Positions 15,911 to 24,994 of a stretch of DNA of 35,919 bases are shown in pieces. Under the pieces are notes generated by a model. The model ran no database searches and was not told where the DNA came from. It saw only the letters and a program-made list of their open reading frames with translations. The translations under genes and the position numbers were made by a program. Location of the stretch: positions 1-35,919 of the forward strand of contig JAFSER010000026.1 in the NCBI GenBank assembly GCA_017435645.1, written 5' to 3'. Position 1 is the first letter of the stretch, and the number at the start of each line of letters is the position of its first letter. The stretch comes from Clostridium sp. (GTDB taxonomy: Bacteria; Bacillota; Clostridia; Clostridiales; Clostridiaceae).

Positions 15911-17968
15911 CTACTTTTTTTCCGTTGGATATTCAATTCTATGATGATATATCCCATCTAGTGTTTTTAAAAATGATTTTCTAATTATTTCTATATGCTT
16001 CAATGTTAAATCACAATTAATAAATTGATTCGAATTAATTTTATCATTAATTATATTATTTACCATTTCTTCAATCTTATCCTTAGTTGGCTCAGGTATA
16101 GACCTTACAGCAGCTTCAACACTGTCTGCTAGCATTATCACTCCTGATTCTATTGTATTTGGAGTAGGTCCACTATATCTAAAATCATCTTCGTCAACTT
16201 TTTCTCCATATTCATTTGAATTTTTAACCTTATAATAAAAATATTTAACTAAGGTTGTTCCATGATGTTGAACAATAATATCACTAATTACCTTTGGAAT
16301 TTTATATTCCTTTGCAAGCTCTAATCCATCCTTAGTATGTGATAATATTATTAGGCTACTCAAATTAGGAGTTATCTTATCATGAGGATTCTCCTTTCCA
16401 ATTTGGTTTTCTCCAAAGAAATATGGTCTCCTTGTTTTTCCTATATCATGATAATAAGCTCCAACTCTAGCTAATATAGGATTACCTCCTATTGCTTCTG
16501 TAGCTGCTTCTGCTAAATTAGCAACCATCATACTATGATGATATGTTCCGGGAGCCTCCATTAAAAGTTTTTTCATAAGTGGTTGATTAGGATTAGATAA
16601 TTCTAATAATTTAATATTTGTAACTACATCAAATATTGATTCAAAAAATGGTAATAGTCCTACAGATAATATACCTGATATTAGAACTGCAAAAATTGAA
16701 TATACCATTTGAGTTAAATTTTCCTTTAGGTTAGTTGATAAAATCATTCCCATAGTTAAAGTAATAATAGCTGATATAACTACAAGATATATAGTTGAAT
16801 ATATAATATCATTTCTTTGTTGAACCTTCCTAACTGATATTGCACCTAAAATAATAGATACTACAGATACTACAATAACTGCAGGGTTAAAACTAACTAT
16901 TATAGATACAAATACTAAATTTAATAAATTAATTATTATGGCCAACCTATAATCTATTAATATTGTCATAATCATAGCACCACAGACTATTGGAATTAAA
17001 TATGGAGATATAATATTTAATCCCATTGATAATAATAAAATAATTATATTAATTGAATTAATCAATATTAAATTCTTTATATTTTTATATACTGATGATT
17101 TTTCTTTTGATATATAATTATACTGTATAATTAAAATCAATAATATCAATACAGCTAAAGATATAACTGAAGCTATATAACCTTTATTTAAACCTGTGTC
17201 TAGCAATCCTAGTTCTTGCAATAATTGAATTTGCCTTTCTGTTACTGGCTCACCTTCTTTAACTATAATTTGATTTTTTTTAATTATTTCCTTTTGAACA
17301 TTTTTTTCTGCCTCAGCTATATTCTCTTCCATTTTTTCTGTATCAACAAAAAAATTAGCCTTTATTTGCGAATTCACTATACTCTTCAAAGTATCTTCTA
17401 CACTTCTATCAAAATTAAATTTAACTAGTTCCTCACTGGCTAAATCTTTAGCTTTTTGTAAAGCTTCATAATCATTTTCACCAATATTATTACTATAAGC
17501 TTTTTCTAAAGCCTGAAGAGTTTTATTTTCAATATCTAAAATATTAGCCGAATCAAAATTTAATAAAATATTATACTCTTCATCAGTTAGTCTAAATGCT
17601 GTAACTTTTTTAACTTCTGCTAACTTTTCTTTTTTGTCTTTATTAGAGGTAATCTCAGTAGCAACCTTATTAAATAGTTTATTAATATTTTCTATAGCCT
17701 GAATTTTAACCTCACTCTTCACCTTATACTGAACTTCTTCTTTAGCTTTCGCTATAGCTTCATCAATTTTTTCTTGTGTAGCTACCTCATCTACTGTATC
17801 TATAGGTGCTTTTATATCAACACTTGCTATATCCCCAACTGATAAGTTATACTTTTTAGGTAAAATTGTACTTAACAGTATCATATACGTAATAAAAAAA
17901 ACTATTCCATATAATAAAACTACATTATATCTTTTGTTTTCCTTTTCCTTATCCCTTTTGAAAAACAA
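15911..17968 (-). CDS. pgpH: Cyclic-di-AMP phosphodiesterase PgpH (7TMR-HD family)
   Basis: Membrane HD phosphohydrolase that degrades c-di-AMP. After a first membrane helix (about 17-37), an extracellular 7TMR-HD region runs to about 265. Seven membrane helices follow (about 265-450). The cytoplasmic HD domain starts at GTYHHSMMVANLAEAA, with GAYYHDIGKTRRP as the HD motif, then ILSHTKDG, VQHHGTT and ADSVEAAVRS. The start is TTG at 17968, behind GAGGAGAGGTGGAGG. The 685-aa length fits. It is encoded by yqfF in Bacillus. It follows yqfD by 26 bases and ends with a hairpin. The intervening phoH gene of Bacillus is missing. Confidence 0.95.
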   Translation of the reverse strand: MFFKRDKEKENKRYNVVLLYGIVFFITYMILLSTILPKKYNLSVGDIASVDIKAPIDTVDEVATQEKIDEAIAKAKEEVQYKVKSEVKIQAIENINKLFNKVATEITSNKDKKEKLAEVKKVTAFRLTDEEYNILLNFDSANILDIENKTLQALEKAYSNNIGENDYEALQKAKDLASEELVKFNFDRSVEDTLKSIVNSQIKANFFVDTEKMEENIAEAEKNVQKEIIKKNQIIVKEGEPVTERQIQLLQELGLLDTGLNKGYIASVISLAVLILLILIIQYNYISKEKSSVYKNIKNLILINSINIIILLLSMGLNIISPYLIPIVCGAMIMTILIDYRLAIIINLLNLVFVSIIVSFNPAVIVVSVVSIILGAISVRKVQQRNDIIYSTIYLVVISAIITLTMGMILSTNLKENLTQMVYSIFAVLISGILSVGLLPFFESIFDVVTNIKLLELSNPNQPLMKKLLMEAPGTYHHSMMVANLAEAATEAIGGNPILARVGAYYHDIGKTRRPYFFGENQIGKENPHDKITPNLSSLIILSHTKDGLELAKEYKIPKVISDIIVQHHGTTLVKYFYYKVKNSNEYGEKVDEDDFRYSGPTPNTIESGVIMLADSVEAAVRSIPEPTKDKIEEMVNNIINDKINSNQFINCDLTLKHIEIIRKSFLKTLDGIYHHRIEYPTEKK

Positions 17969-17994
17969 GTTCCTCCACCTCTCCTCAAATAGTA

Positions 17995-19134
17995 TTAATA
18001 ATCTATAGGTTCACTATTAACAATATTTTGCTCTACTATAAAAACTACGTTTATTATAAGACCTTCCTTTTCATCTTCTTTGGTAGTTATTATTCTATCA
18101 ACTATCTTAGCTTCTCTTGTTAATTCATTATATAATGATTCTTCTAAAGATTTAACTGAATTATCTATAATTTCTTCTTGTGATAATTCTATAGGATATT
18201 CCTTTTTTTCATAATAATGAACCTTATTAATAAACTTTCCACTTTCCTCTATTTTATCATAATCTTTAAAGTCTTTTATAGCTTTTTTTAGATAAATTTT
18301 TTTACCAAGTATAGATATATATATATCACTATCTGTCTCTCCACTTCTCTTTATTTCATTCCCTGTAACCTTAGCTACCATACTCTTTTCATAAAAAGTA
18401 TTAGCCATTACAACTCCATCTGGAACACATTCATAAGGAGTTTCCTCTGAACCATTTATTCCTTGAATTACTATATCTCCATTTTTTACATAATCTCCTG
18501 GCTTAACTAAAGCTGTTCCTGAAAATGTATATACCCTTGTTACTTCTCCATCCATTTTTGAAACTAAATTACCAAATTCTTTTTGTATTATTTCTGGTGG
18601 ATTCACTTTCTCTTCTATATTAATTTTTAATGTTGACCCCTCAACTCTAGCTCTTATCCATAATACCTCTGAATTTATATTTTCTATTTTCTTTTCTAAC
18701 TCTTTATAATCTATTGAATCTTTTTTTATTCCTGGCTTTATTCCTAAAGAATATAGTTGTTGTCTAACTTCAAATGGTGACAGATTTTCTTTAGTATTTA
18801 TTTCTATACTCCATACAAAAGTTGAAAGATAAAATAGTACCGCTATAAACAAGAAAGATCCTAATGTTAAGGCTAGCTTTCCTTTTAAATTACCTATAAA
18901 AAAGAGAATCCCCTTACTTCCAACAACTTCAATTTTCCCCTTTAAACTCTTAACTACCTCTACCACATCATTATAGTTATCATATTCTATAGTTATTCTA
19001 AGAGTTACAATATCTATTTTCTTTACATTTATAACATTTATATTTTTATTCCATAATATGTTTAAAAGTCTCTCTGGTTTTAGCATACATACTTCAACTA
19101 CAATTTTCCCATTTTCAAAAACTCCCTTAGCCAT
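17995..19134 (-). CDS. yqfD: Sporulation protein YqfD
   Basis: A member of the YqfD/spore IV-associated family found in endospore formers. The N terminus has a small domain with ERLLNILWNKNINVINVKKID. A single membrane segment lies near 86-110 (ALTLGSFLFIAVLFYLSTFVW). A larger extracytoplasmic domain follows, with LSPFEVRQQLYSLGIKPG, VLWIRARVEGSTLKINIEEK and ALVKPGDYVKNGDIVIQG. The 379-aa length is typical. Its ribosome site GAGGTG forms the last codons of yqfC (GAG GTG TAG T ATG), so the two genes are separated by one base and are probably translationally coupled. In Bacillus the pair belongs to sporulation regulons; no promoter could be assigned here. Confidence 0.93.
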   Translation of the reverse strand: MAKGVFENGKIVVEVCMLKPERLLNILWNKNINVINVKKIDIVTLRITIEYDNYNDVVEVVKSLKGKIEVVGSKGILFFIGNLKGKLALTLGSFLFIAVLFYLSTFVWSIEINTKENLSPFEVRQQLYSLGIKPGIKKDSIDYKELEKKIENINSEVLWIRARVEGSTLKINIEEKVNPPEIIQKEFGNLVSKMDGEVTRVYTFSGTALVKPGDYVKNGDIVIQGINGSEETPYECVPDGVVMANTFYEKSMVAKVTGNEIKRSGETDSDIYISILGKKIYLKKAIKDFKDYDKIEESGKFINKVHYYEKKEYPIELSQEEIIDNSVKSLEESLYNELTREAKIVDRIITTKEDEKEGLIINVVFIVEQNIVNSEPIDY

Positions 19135-19135
19135 A

Positions 19136-19414
19136 CTACACCTCGTAATTTATGGCTTTAAATTTTCCACTTATAGTTATTGTTGAATCGCCAATATATA
19201 AAATTTCAAAATTTTCTCCATGAATACTAATTGCTTTTACTTTTGTATTAATTTTAATTATGTTTCTTTCAAATAATATAATTCCTCTATGATTTTCAAT
19301 AGTAATTTCATCATCTGCAATAATAGTTATCTTAGGTAAATTTAGAATAACATCCTTCGGTAAATCTAATTTTTCTGATAATATCTCTTTACCCTTTTCT
19401 ATTCTCTCCTTCAT
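19136..19414 (-). CDS. yqfC: Sporulation protein YqfC
   Basis: A 92-aa protein of the YqfC/YabP-like family. After a helical N terminus (KERIEKGKEILSEKLDLPKD), it has the repeated beta-strand pattern ILNLPKITIIADDEITIENH, GIILFERNIIKI, ISIHGENFEILYIG and ITISGKFKAINYE, which is characteristic of the family. I chose ATG at 19414 because AGGAGAGGG lies just upstream; the frame is open to 19441 without a ribosome site. It is first of the yqfC-yqfD-pgpH group and follows the rpsU-side terminator, so a promoter is expected within 19415-19486. Confidence 0.93.
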   Translation of the reverse strand: MKERIEKGKEILSEKLDLPKDVILNLPKITIIADDEITIENHRGIILFERNIIKINTKVKAISIHGENFEILYIGDSTITISGKFKAINYEV

Positions 19415-19486
19415 TTTCCCTCTCCTAATATTATTTCTCATAGTACTTTATGATAAAAATATATAGAAAATAACTTATATAAAGCA

Positions 19487-19517
19487 AAAAGCAAAAGGAA
19501 TAAATCCTTTTGCTTTT
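19487..19517 (-). terminator. Terminator between rpsU and yqfC
   Basis: A perfect 13-base stem AAAAGCAAAAGGA/TCCTTTTGCTTTT (19487-19499 with 19505-19517) has a 5-base loop. On the minus strand the second arm ends in a U-run before GCTTTATAT. It ends transcription coming from rpsU or from the intergenic region, ahead of yqfC. Confidence 0.8.
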
Positions 19518-19844
19518 ATTTATCAACTAATATTAATCTTATAAAATTGACTTTTCATAACTATAAAGTTATAAATATTATTAACACCTATAATGTAGCT
19601 GCTCCTTAATTATAATGGATTCTTTTTTTACTGCTGAGGAAGGTACTATAATAAGATTTATAATTAATATCTTATTCATTCCCTCAATCCAAGTATAAAT
19701 ATATTATACTATTTGATAAACTTACAACTATAGTCCTCAACCTTAGTGTACTTTGAAATACACTTAGACCAATTGGATTAATATAGACTCCAATAATAGC
19801 CAACTTAATAAAATAAGTTTAATTGAAATTAAATCAAAATTATA
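19518..19844 (-). other. Long intergenic region after rpsU, no confident gene
   Basis: The 327 bases hold no convincing protein gene. On the minus strand there are two adjacent small hairpins: TTGGA/TCCAA, then AGTGTA/TACACT around 19755-19790. A TATAAT lies near 19708-19713. A 32-codon frame (19581-19679) starts MNKILIINLIIV and has GAGGG immediately before its ATG, too close for a normal ribosome site. The region ends at the strong hairpin 19487-19517. It could be a long 3' UTR, a small RNA, or the scar of a lost gene; Bacillus has yqeY near here. Confidence 0.35.
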
Positions 19845-20021
19845 CTACTTGAATTTTCTCTTTCTAGCAGCTTCTGACTTTTTCTTTCTCTTAACGCTTG
19901 GCTTCTCATAATGTTCTCTCTTTCTAACTTCTGAAAGAACTCCTGCTCTAGCGCATTTTCTTTTAAATCTTCTTAACGCACTTTCAAGTGTTTCGTTTTC
20001 TCCAACTTTTATTTCTGACAT
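19845..20021 (-). CDS. rpsU: 30S ribosomal protein S21
   Basis: A 58-aa gene read directly from the minus strand as [18 protein letters not shown], continuing with [23 protein letters not shown] and ending [17 protein letters not shown]. This is a full match in length and composition to Firmicute S21, a small basic protein of the 30S platform. The ATG at 20021 follows GGAGGGAGGGATAATAG. A strong promoter lies at 20093-20121. The leader contains an inverted repeat (TAGCT with AGCTA flanking an AATTAATTAATT core) immediately ahead of the ribosome site, which could modulate initiation. It follows the HIT gene and precedes the yqfC-yqfD group. Confidence 0.97.
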   Translation of the reverse strand: MSEIKVGENETLESALRRFKRKCARAGVLSEVRKREHYEKPSVKRKKKSEAARKRKFK

Positions 20022-20092
20022 CTATTATCCCTCCCTCCGCTAGCTCAAATTAATTAATTTAACTCAGCTACAGGCTTAATAACACACGTTAT

Positions 20093-20121
20093 ATTATACA
20101 ATAGCGAACTCTTAAAGTCAA
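20093..20121 (-). promoter_or_regulatory. Promoter of rpsU
   Basis: TTGACT (20116-20121) and TATAAT (20093-20098) on the minus strand are separated by exactly 17 bases, in the 117-base gap between HIT and rpsU. This is a near-consensus vegetative promoter, giving a leader of about 65 bases. Confidence 0.82.
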
Positions 20122-20138
20122 CTATTTGATTTAACATT

Positions 20139-20480
20139 TTAACCTGGAGGCCACTTCAAATCTCTTTGACCTAATACATGAAAATGTATATGATCAACCG
20201 TTTGACCTCCATCCTTACCGCAATTAGTTACTACTCTATAACCCGATTCAGCTATATTAATTTCTTTTACTATTTTATTAATAGTTAAGAATATATGTGA
20301 AATAATTTCAGAGTTTTCATCCTTTATTTCATTAACACTTTTAATATGTTCTTTTGGTATAACCAAAAAATGTACTGGCGCTTCAGGACTTATATCGTGG
20401 AAGGCAATAACCTTATCATCTTCATAAATTTTATTGCTAGGAATTTCCCCAGATATTATTTTACAAAAAATACAGCTCAT
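20139..20480 (-). CDS. HIT family nucleotide-binding protein
   Basis: A 113-aa histidine-triad hydrolase or transferase of the Hint type, acting on AMP conjugates. The opening CIFCKIISGEIPSNKIYEDD is typical, with a C-x2-C pair. The catalytic triad is the C-terminal QTVDHIHFHVLGQRDLKWPPG. PVHFLVIPKEHIKS is the core strand. I chose ATG at 20480, preceded by AAAGGTGGTGAGTTT; the frame extends 18 bases upstream without reason. It lies 104 bases after mtaB and before the rpsU promoter. The cellular substrate is unknown. Confidence 0.94.
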   Translation of the reverse strand: MSCIFCKIISGEIPSNKIYEDDKVIAFHDISPEAPVHFLVIPKEHIKSVNEIKDENSEIISHIFLTINKIVKEINIAESGYRVVTNCGKDGGQTVDHIHFHVLGQRDLKWPPG

Positions 20481-20584
20481 AAACTCACCACCTTTCATAT
20501 AATTAGTACTAAATTATATTTATTATTGTTTTTAATTAAAAAATATTTTTCAAGCTATTAATAGTTTATTATTAAATTTATTTC

Positions 20585-21889
20585 TTAATTAATGCTTCCA
20601 ATTCCGTATTCATTCTCAACTTTTTCTATATTTATATCTATTATTTTACCAATAATCTCATTACATTTGCAAGGAATATGAACCTTTATATAGTTTTTAG
20701 TATACCCTTCATACATTCCTTCTACTCCTTTAACTTCAGTTTCTATTAAAACATCCATTTTTGAGCCAACGAAATTTTCTATAAATTCTCTTTCATTTTT
20801 ATTACTTAATTCTATTAATAGCTTACTTCTTTTTTCTTTTATATTTCCATCTACTTGATTAGACATTTCTGCTGCTCTTGTGCCTTTTCTTGGACTATAT
20901 TTAAACACATGTGTTTTTGTAAGCTTAATATTCTTTAAAAATTCATATGTCTCATTAAACTCTTCATCAGTTTCTCCTGGGAATCCTACTATAACATCTG
21001 TAGTAATAGATACCCCTGGCAATGTTTTTCTTAATAACTCAACAGAAGCTGCGTATTCTGCTGCAGTATATCTTCTGTTCATTCTCTTAAGTACAGTATC
21101 ACATCCACTTTGTAATGATAAGTGGAAATGAGGACATAACTTTTTAAAACTCTTTATTTTTTCAATTACTTCTGCTGTAAAGAAAGCTGGCTCTATAGAT
21201 CCAATCCTTATTCTTTCTATACCTTCAACCTTCTCTATTTCTGAGATTAAATCTATAAGTGTTACATTACCTTCAAGGTCTAAACCATAAGATGCTGTAT
21301 GTATACCAGATAATATTATTTCTTTAAATCCATGCTCTGCTAGCTTAGTTACCTCTTCTAATACTTTTTTAGGATCTTTTGAACAAACTGATCCCCTTGA
21401 ATAAGGAATTATACAATAAGTACAGAATCTATTACATCCATCTTGTATTTTTAAGAATGCTCTTGTTTTATCTTGATATTCCTCTATATTTAATTCTTCA
21501 AACTTTTTATTTTTAAGTACACCTTCTACATGAACCTGAGGTTTACCTTCTTCTCTTGCTTTATTTACATAGTAAACTACATCACCCTTATTTCTCGTAC
21601 CTAAAACAACATCTACACCAGGTATCTCTGAAACTTCCTTAGGAGCTATTTGAGAATAACAGCCTACAACTGCTATTATAGAATTTTCATTTAATCTTCT
21701 AGCTCTGCTTATTATTTGTCTTGATTTTTTATCTCCCATGTTTGTAACTGTACATGTGTTAATTACATACACATCTGCTACTTCGCTAGCTTCAACAACC
21801 TCAAAGCCTTCCCTAATAAACTTTTCAATCATTGCTTCTGATTCATATACGTTAACCCTACATCCTAGAGTTGAAAAAGCAACCTTCAT
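20585..21889 (-). CDS. mtaB: tRNA (ms2t6A37) methylthiotransferase MtaB
   Basis: A radical SAM enzyme that adds methylthio to t6A37 in ANN-decoding tRNAs. The N-terminal cluster-binding domain has C10 in STLGCRVNVYE, then NTCTVTN and VVGCYSQIAP. The radical SAM motif is CNRFCTYC near residue 150, with LSLQSGCDTVLKRMNRRYT and VIVGFPGETDEEF following. A C-terminal TRAM domain covers about 370-430. The 434-aa length fits MtaB (YqeV). Its ATG overlaps the last base of the rsmE stop (TAATG), and AGGAGG lies within the end of rsmE, so the two are tightly coupled. Confidence 0.96.
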   Translation of the reverse strand: MKVAFSTLGCRVNVYESEAMIEKFIREGFEVVEASEVADVYVINTCTVTNMGDKKSRQIISRARRLNENSIIAVVGCYSQIAPKEVSEIPGVDVVLGTRNKGDVVYYVNKAREEGKPQVHVEGVLKNKKFEELNIEEYQDKTRAFLKIQDGCNRFCTYCIIPYSRGSVCSKDPKKVLEEVTKLAEHGFKEIILSGIHTASYGLDLEGNVTLIDLISEIEKVEGIERIRIGSIEPAFFTAEVIEKIKSFKKLCPHFHLSLQSGCDTVLKRMNRRYTAAEYAASVELLRKTLPGVSITTDVIVGFPGETDEEFNETYEFLKNIKLTKTHVFKYSPRKGTRAAEMSNQVDGNIKEKRSKLLIELSNKNEREFIENFVGSKMDVLIETEVKGVEGMYEGYTKNYIKVHIPCKCNEIIGKIIDINIEKVENEYGIGSIN

Positions 21890-22644
21890 TATATATTTCC
21901 TCCTAAATCTCCAAGCTCATATTGAACTAATGAAGTAGCAACAAAACCTGCTGTTTCAGTTCGTAAAATTCTACTTCCTAAAGTTACTATATAAGCACCA
22001 TTTTCTTTTAGTGTATTAATTTCATTTGGTTCAAATCCACCTTCAGGACCAACCAATATTCCAATTTTTTTCATCTTAGATGTATTAATATTTCTGTCAT
22101 TAAACAATGTTTTTATCCCAAAATTTTCTGCATTTTCGTATGGAACTATTACTAAATCTAATTCTTTCATTGCATTTACAGCTTCCTCAAAGCTTATTGG
22201 CTCTTTAACCTTTGGTATAACTGTTCTCTTACTTTGTTTAGCTGCTTCTAAAGCTATTCTATTAAGTCTATCAAGCTTTTTAAACTCCCCTTTTAGCTTA
22301 ATATCTACTCTTTCTGTTAAAGTAGGAATAAATTCATTTATGCCTAGCTCAGTCCCCTTTTGAACTATTAGATCCATTTTTTGAGACTTTGGCAAGCCTT
22401 GAAATAAATATATCTTAATATCACTTTCATTATTAATATTCAGCTTCTCTTCTATATCAAGTAATACTTCTTGCTTTGTAATAGTCCTAATTCTTGCTAA
22501 AAACTCTTCCCCTTCACAATTATTTAAGACAATTATATCCCCTTCATTTAATCTTAATACTTTATACAAGTGTTTTACATCATCACCTAAAATTTTCGCA
22601 GTACTTTCTATAAAATTTTCTTTAGGAGTAAAAAATTTATGCAT
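21889..22644 (-). CDS. rsmE: 16S rRNA (uracil1498-N3)-methyltransferase RsmE
   Basis: A SPOUT-class methyltransferase of the ribosome decoding centre. The N-terminal PUA-like domain includes DDVKHLYKVLRLNEGDII. The C-terminal knot shows PTLTERVDIKLKG, RLNRIALEAAKQSKRTVIP, ILVGPEGGFEPNEI and LGSRILRTETAGF, the SAM-binding loop set of the family. The 251-aa length is normal. AAGGAGAATG precedes the ATG. It lies 18 bases after prmA and overlaps mtaB by one base. The three genes prmA-rsmE-mtaB all modify ribosomal components or tRNA. Confidence 0.96.
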   Translation of the reverse strand: MHKFFTPKENFIESTAKILGDDVKHLYKVLRLNEGDIIVLNNCEGEEFLARIRTITKQEVLLDIEEKLNINNESDIKIYLFQGLPKSQKMDLIVQKGTELGINEFIPTLTERVDIKLKGEFKKLDRLNRIALEAAKQSKRTVIPKVKEPISFEEAVNAMKELDLVIVPYENAENFGIKTLFNDRNINTSKMKKIGILVGPEGGFEPNEINTLKENGAYIVTLGSRILRTETAGFVATSLVQYELGDLGGNI

Positions 22645-22662
22645 TCCACATTCTCCTTAAAT

Positions 22663-23604
22663 CTATTTTAATTTGGCAACTATACAGTTCCATTCCCCGT
22701 CTTTATTTACTTCTAAGACTTCAAAGCCTGTTTTTTCAAGAGCATTAGTAACCATTTCTACTCTATCATGAATAATTCCTGAAGTTATAAAATATCCATC
22801 TTCCTTTAATACTCTCTTAACATCTTCTGTTAATATACATATTATTTCTGCTATTATATTCGCTACTACTATATCAGCTTTTCCATCTATTACTTCAACC
22901 AAGTTTCCATAAAGTATTTCTATATTATCTAAATTATTAAAACCTACATTTTCCTTTGCAGATTCCACAGCAACTGGATCTAAATCAACTCCTACAGCTT
23001 TTTTAGCTCCTAACTTAGCAGCTGCAATTGCAAGAATACCAGAACCACATCCAACATCAAAAACAGTACTATCTTTCTCAACATATTTATCTAATGCTTG
23101 AATACACATTCTTGTCGTTTCATGAGTTCCAGTACCAAATGCCATACCTGGATCTAATTCTAAAACTAGTTCATCCTCTTTTGCTTGGTATTCCTCCCAT
23201 GTTGGCTTTACTACTATTCTTTCCCCTATTTTAGTTGGCTTATAATATTTCTTCCAATTATTAGCCCAATCTTCTTCATACATTTTTTCACTTTCAATTT
23301 TAGCTACTCCTGTATCTATGCCAAGCTCCTTTAATTCTTTCATTTTTTCATCAATATATCTTAATACTGACTCTATATTATCTTCTTCAGAGAAATAAGC
23401 TTTAACTACAGCTACCTTCCCCTTATGTTCTAATACATTTATATCTGCAAAATCCCAAGTTAATGGACCTTGTTCTCTTTCTAATATATCGTTTGGATCT
23501 TCAATTGCAACCCCCTTACAATCCAATCCATAAAAAATGCCTGAAACTGGCTCTAGAGCTTCACTTTTTGTTATAACTCTAACTTCAATCCATGTTCCTT
23601 CCAT
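22663..23604 (-). CDS. prmA: Ribosomal protein L11 methyltransferase PrmA
   Basis: Trimethylates ribosomal protein L11. The N-terminal domain (about 1-100) recognises L11. The SAM domain follows: PGMAFGTGTHETTRMC, then VFDVGCGSGILAIAAAKLGA (motif I), VGVDLDPVAVESAKEN, and DIVVANIIAEII (motif IV, NxxxE type). The 313-aa length matches the family. AAAGGA lies 11 bases ahead of the ATG. It follows dnaJ across a long imperfect hairpin (23714-23769), so transcription from the heat-shock promoter into prmA is probably reduced. Confidence 0.97.
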   Translation of the reverse strand: MEGTWIEVRVITKSEALEPVSGIFYGLDCKGVAIEDPNDILEREQGPLTWDFADINVLEHKGKVAVVKAYFSEEDNIESVLRYIDEKMKELKELGIDTGVAKIESEKMYEEDWANNWKKYYKPTKIGERIVVKPTWEEYQAKEDELVLELDPGMAFGTGTHETTRMCIQALDKYVEKDSTVFDVGCGSGILAIAAAKLGAKKAVGVDLDPVAVESAKENVGFNNLDNIEILYGNLVEVIDGKADIVVANIIAEIICILTEDVKRVLKEDGYFITSGIIHDRVEMVTNALEKTGFEVLEVNKDGEWNCIVAKLK

Positions 23605-23713
23605 ATTAAATCAGTCCTTTCAAATGATATTTGACTAATTTATTATTTTACACTTATGTTAAGTTTCTGTCTAGGTATTAACTAAAAAAAGTACTTACTA
23701 AATAGAATAAAAT

Positions 23714-23769
23714 AAAAGCCACTTTTAAAATATTATTTTGAACATAATATTTTTCAAAGCGACTTTTTT
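23714..23769 (-). terminator. Long imperfect hairpin after dnaJ
   Basis: On the minus strand AAAAAGTCGCTTTGAAAA and AATATTATG pair imperfectly with TAATATTTTAAAAGTGGC, and TTTTATTTTATT follows. The hairpin begins 7 bases past the dnaJ stop. It is a plausible end or attenuation point of the heat-shock operon before prmA. Confidence 0.62.
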
Positions 23770-23775
23770 ATAATG

Positions 23776-24903
23776 CTATTTAAATAAATCTTTAAATCCC
23801 TTTTTGTGATGAGTTCCTTCTCCTATCTTCTCACCACAAGCTTCCATAAATACCTTTAATGCGTCCTTTTGTTTTTCATTTAAATTCTTAGGAATATCTA
23901 CAATTACTTTTACGTATTGATCTCCTCTTCCTGATGAATTAACTCTAGGAACTCCTTTGCCTTTCAATCTAAATAAAGTTCCTGATTGAGTACCTGCAGG
24001 TATAGTATACTTAACATCTCCATCAACTGTAGCTACAGTTATCTCTGTACCTAAAGCAGCTTTTCCCATAGAAATATGAGTATCTATATAGATATCATTT
24101 CCTTTTCTAACAAACGTCTTTGATGATGCAACATTTATTCTTATATATAAATCTCCAGGAGAACCACCATTAACCCCATGATTTCCTTGACCTCTTAAAG
24201 GCATAACATTTCCTGTATCTACTCCAGCTGGAATATTAACCTTAATTTTTCTAGTTTTTCTTGCATGCCCTCTTCCATGACAAGAAGTACATGGCTCCTC
24301 AATTACTGAACCACTTCCTCCACAAGCATTACAAGTAGTTGTACTTACAAAGCTTCCTAATGGAGTTTGTCTTTGTACTCTTACTTGACCTGTACCATTA
24401 CAAGTTGAACATGTTTTCTTTGATGTACCAGCCTTTGCACCACTTCCACCACATGTTTCACAAGATTCACTTCTATCAATTGATATTTCTTTTTCAACAC
24501 CGAAAACTGCTTCTTCAAAAGTTAAGTTTATTCCATACTCTAAATCAGAACCTCTTTGTGGTCCATTTCTTCTTCTGCTGCTACCACCGCCACCAAAGAA
24601 ACTTTCAAATATATCACCAAATCCACCCATATCTGAAAAATCGAAGCCACCAAATCCACCTGATCCAAAACCACTTCCATCAAAGTCCGCTGTTCCATAC
24701 ATATCATACTTTGCTTTCTTGTCAGGATCTGAAAGCACTTGATAAGCTTCATTTATTTCTTTAAACTTATTTTCTGCTTCCTTATTTCCTTGATTTTTAT
24801 CAGGATGATATTTTATAGCTAGCTTTCTAAAGGCTTTTTTAATCTCATCATCTGTAGCTCCTTTTTCTAATCCTAGAGCTGCATAATAGTCTTTATTTGC
24901 CAT
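23776..24903 (-). CDS. dnaJ: Chaperone protein DnaJ
   Basis: Hsp40 co-chaperone that delivers substrates to DnaK and stimulates its ATPase. The J domain (1-70) has the HPD motif in [11 protein letters not shown] Gly/Phe-rich segment covers about 75-110. Four zinc-binding CxxCxGxG repeats follow ([32 protein letters not shown]). The C-terminal substrate-binding and dimer domains run to 375. This is a full type I DnaJ. GGTGGTGA precedes the ATG. It lies 91 bases after dnaK, across a hairpin, as last gene of the CIRCE-controlled group. Confidence 0.98.
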   Translation of the reverse strand: MANKDYYAALGLEKGATDDEIKKAFRKLAIKYHPDKNQGNKEAENKFKEINEAYQVLSDPDKKAKYDMYGTADFDGSGFGSGGFGGFDFSDMGGFGDIFESFFGGGGSSRRRNGPQRGSDLEYGINLTFEEAVFGVEKEISIDRSESCETCGGSGAKAGTSKKTCSTCNGTGQVRVQRQTPLGSFVSTTTCNACGGSGSVIEEPCTSCHGRGHARKTRKIKVNIPAGVDTGNVMPLRGQGNHGVNGGSPGDLYIRINVASSKTFVRKGNDIYIDTHISMGKAALGTEITVATVDGDVKYTIPAGTQSGTLFRLKGKGVPRVNSSGRGDQYVKVIVDIPKNLNEKQKDALKVFMEACGEKIGEGTHHKKGFKDLFK

Positions 24904-24934
24904 CTATTTTCACCACCATTTTTAACTTTATAAA

Positions 24935-24959
24935 AGGGAAGACGACTTTTGCCTTCCCT
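24935..24959 (-). terminator. Hairpin between dnaK and dnaJ
   Basis: AGGGAAG/CTTCCCT (24935-24941 with 24953-24959); on the minus strand TTTATAAAG follows the second arm. It could lower dnaJ expression relative to dnaK, or stabilise the upstream mRNA after processing. The T-run is short. Confidence 0.55.
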
Positions 24960-24994
24960 CAATATATTATATATACTTTACTTATTCGTTACAA

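Noticed and set aside
24339..24764. 141-codon plus-strand frame opposite dnaJ
   Set aside because: Composition is His/Leu/Phe-rich as expected from the antisense of a Gly/Cys-rich gene. No ribosome site, and dnaJ is certain.
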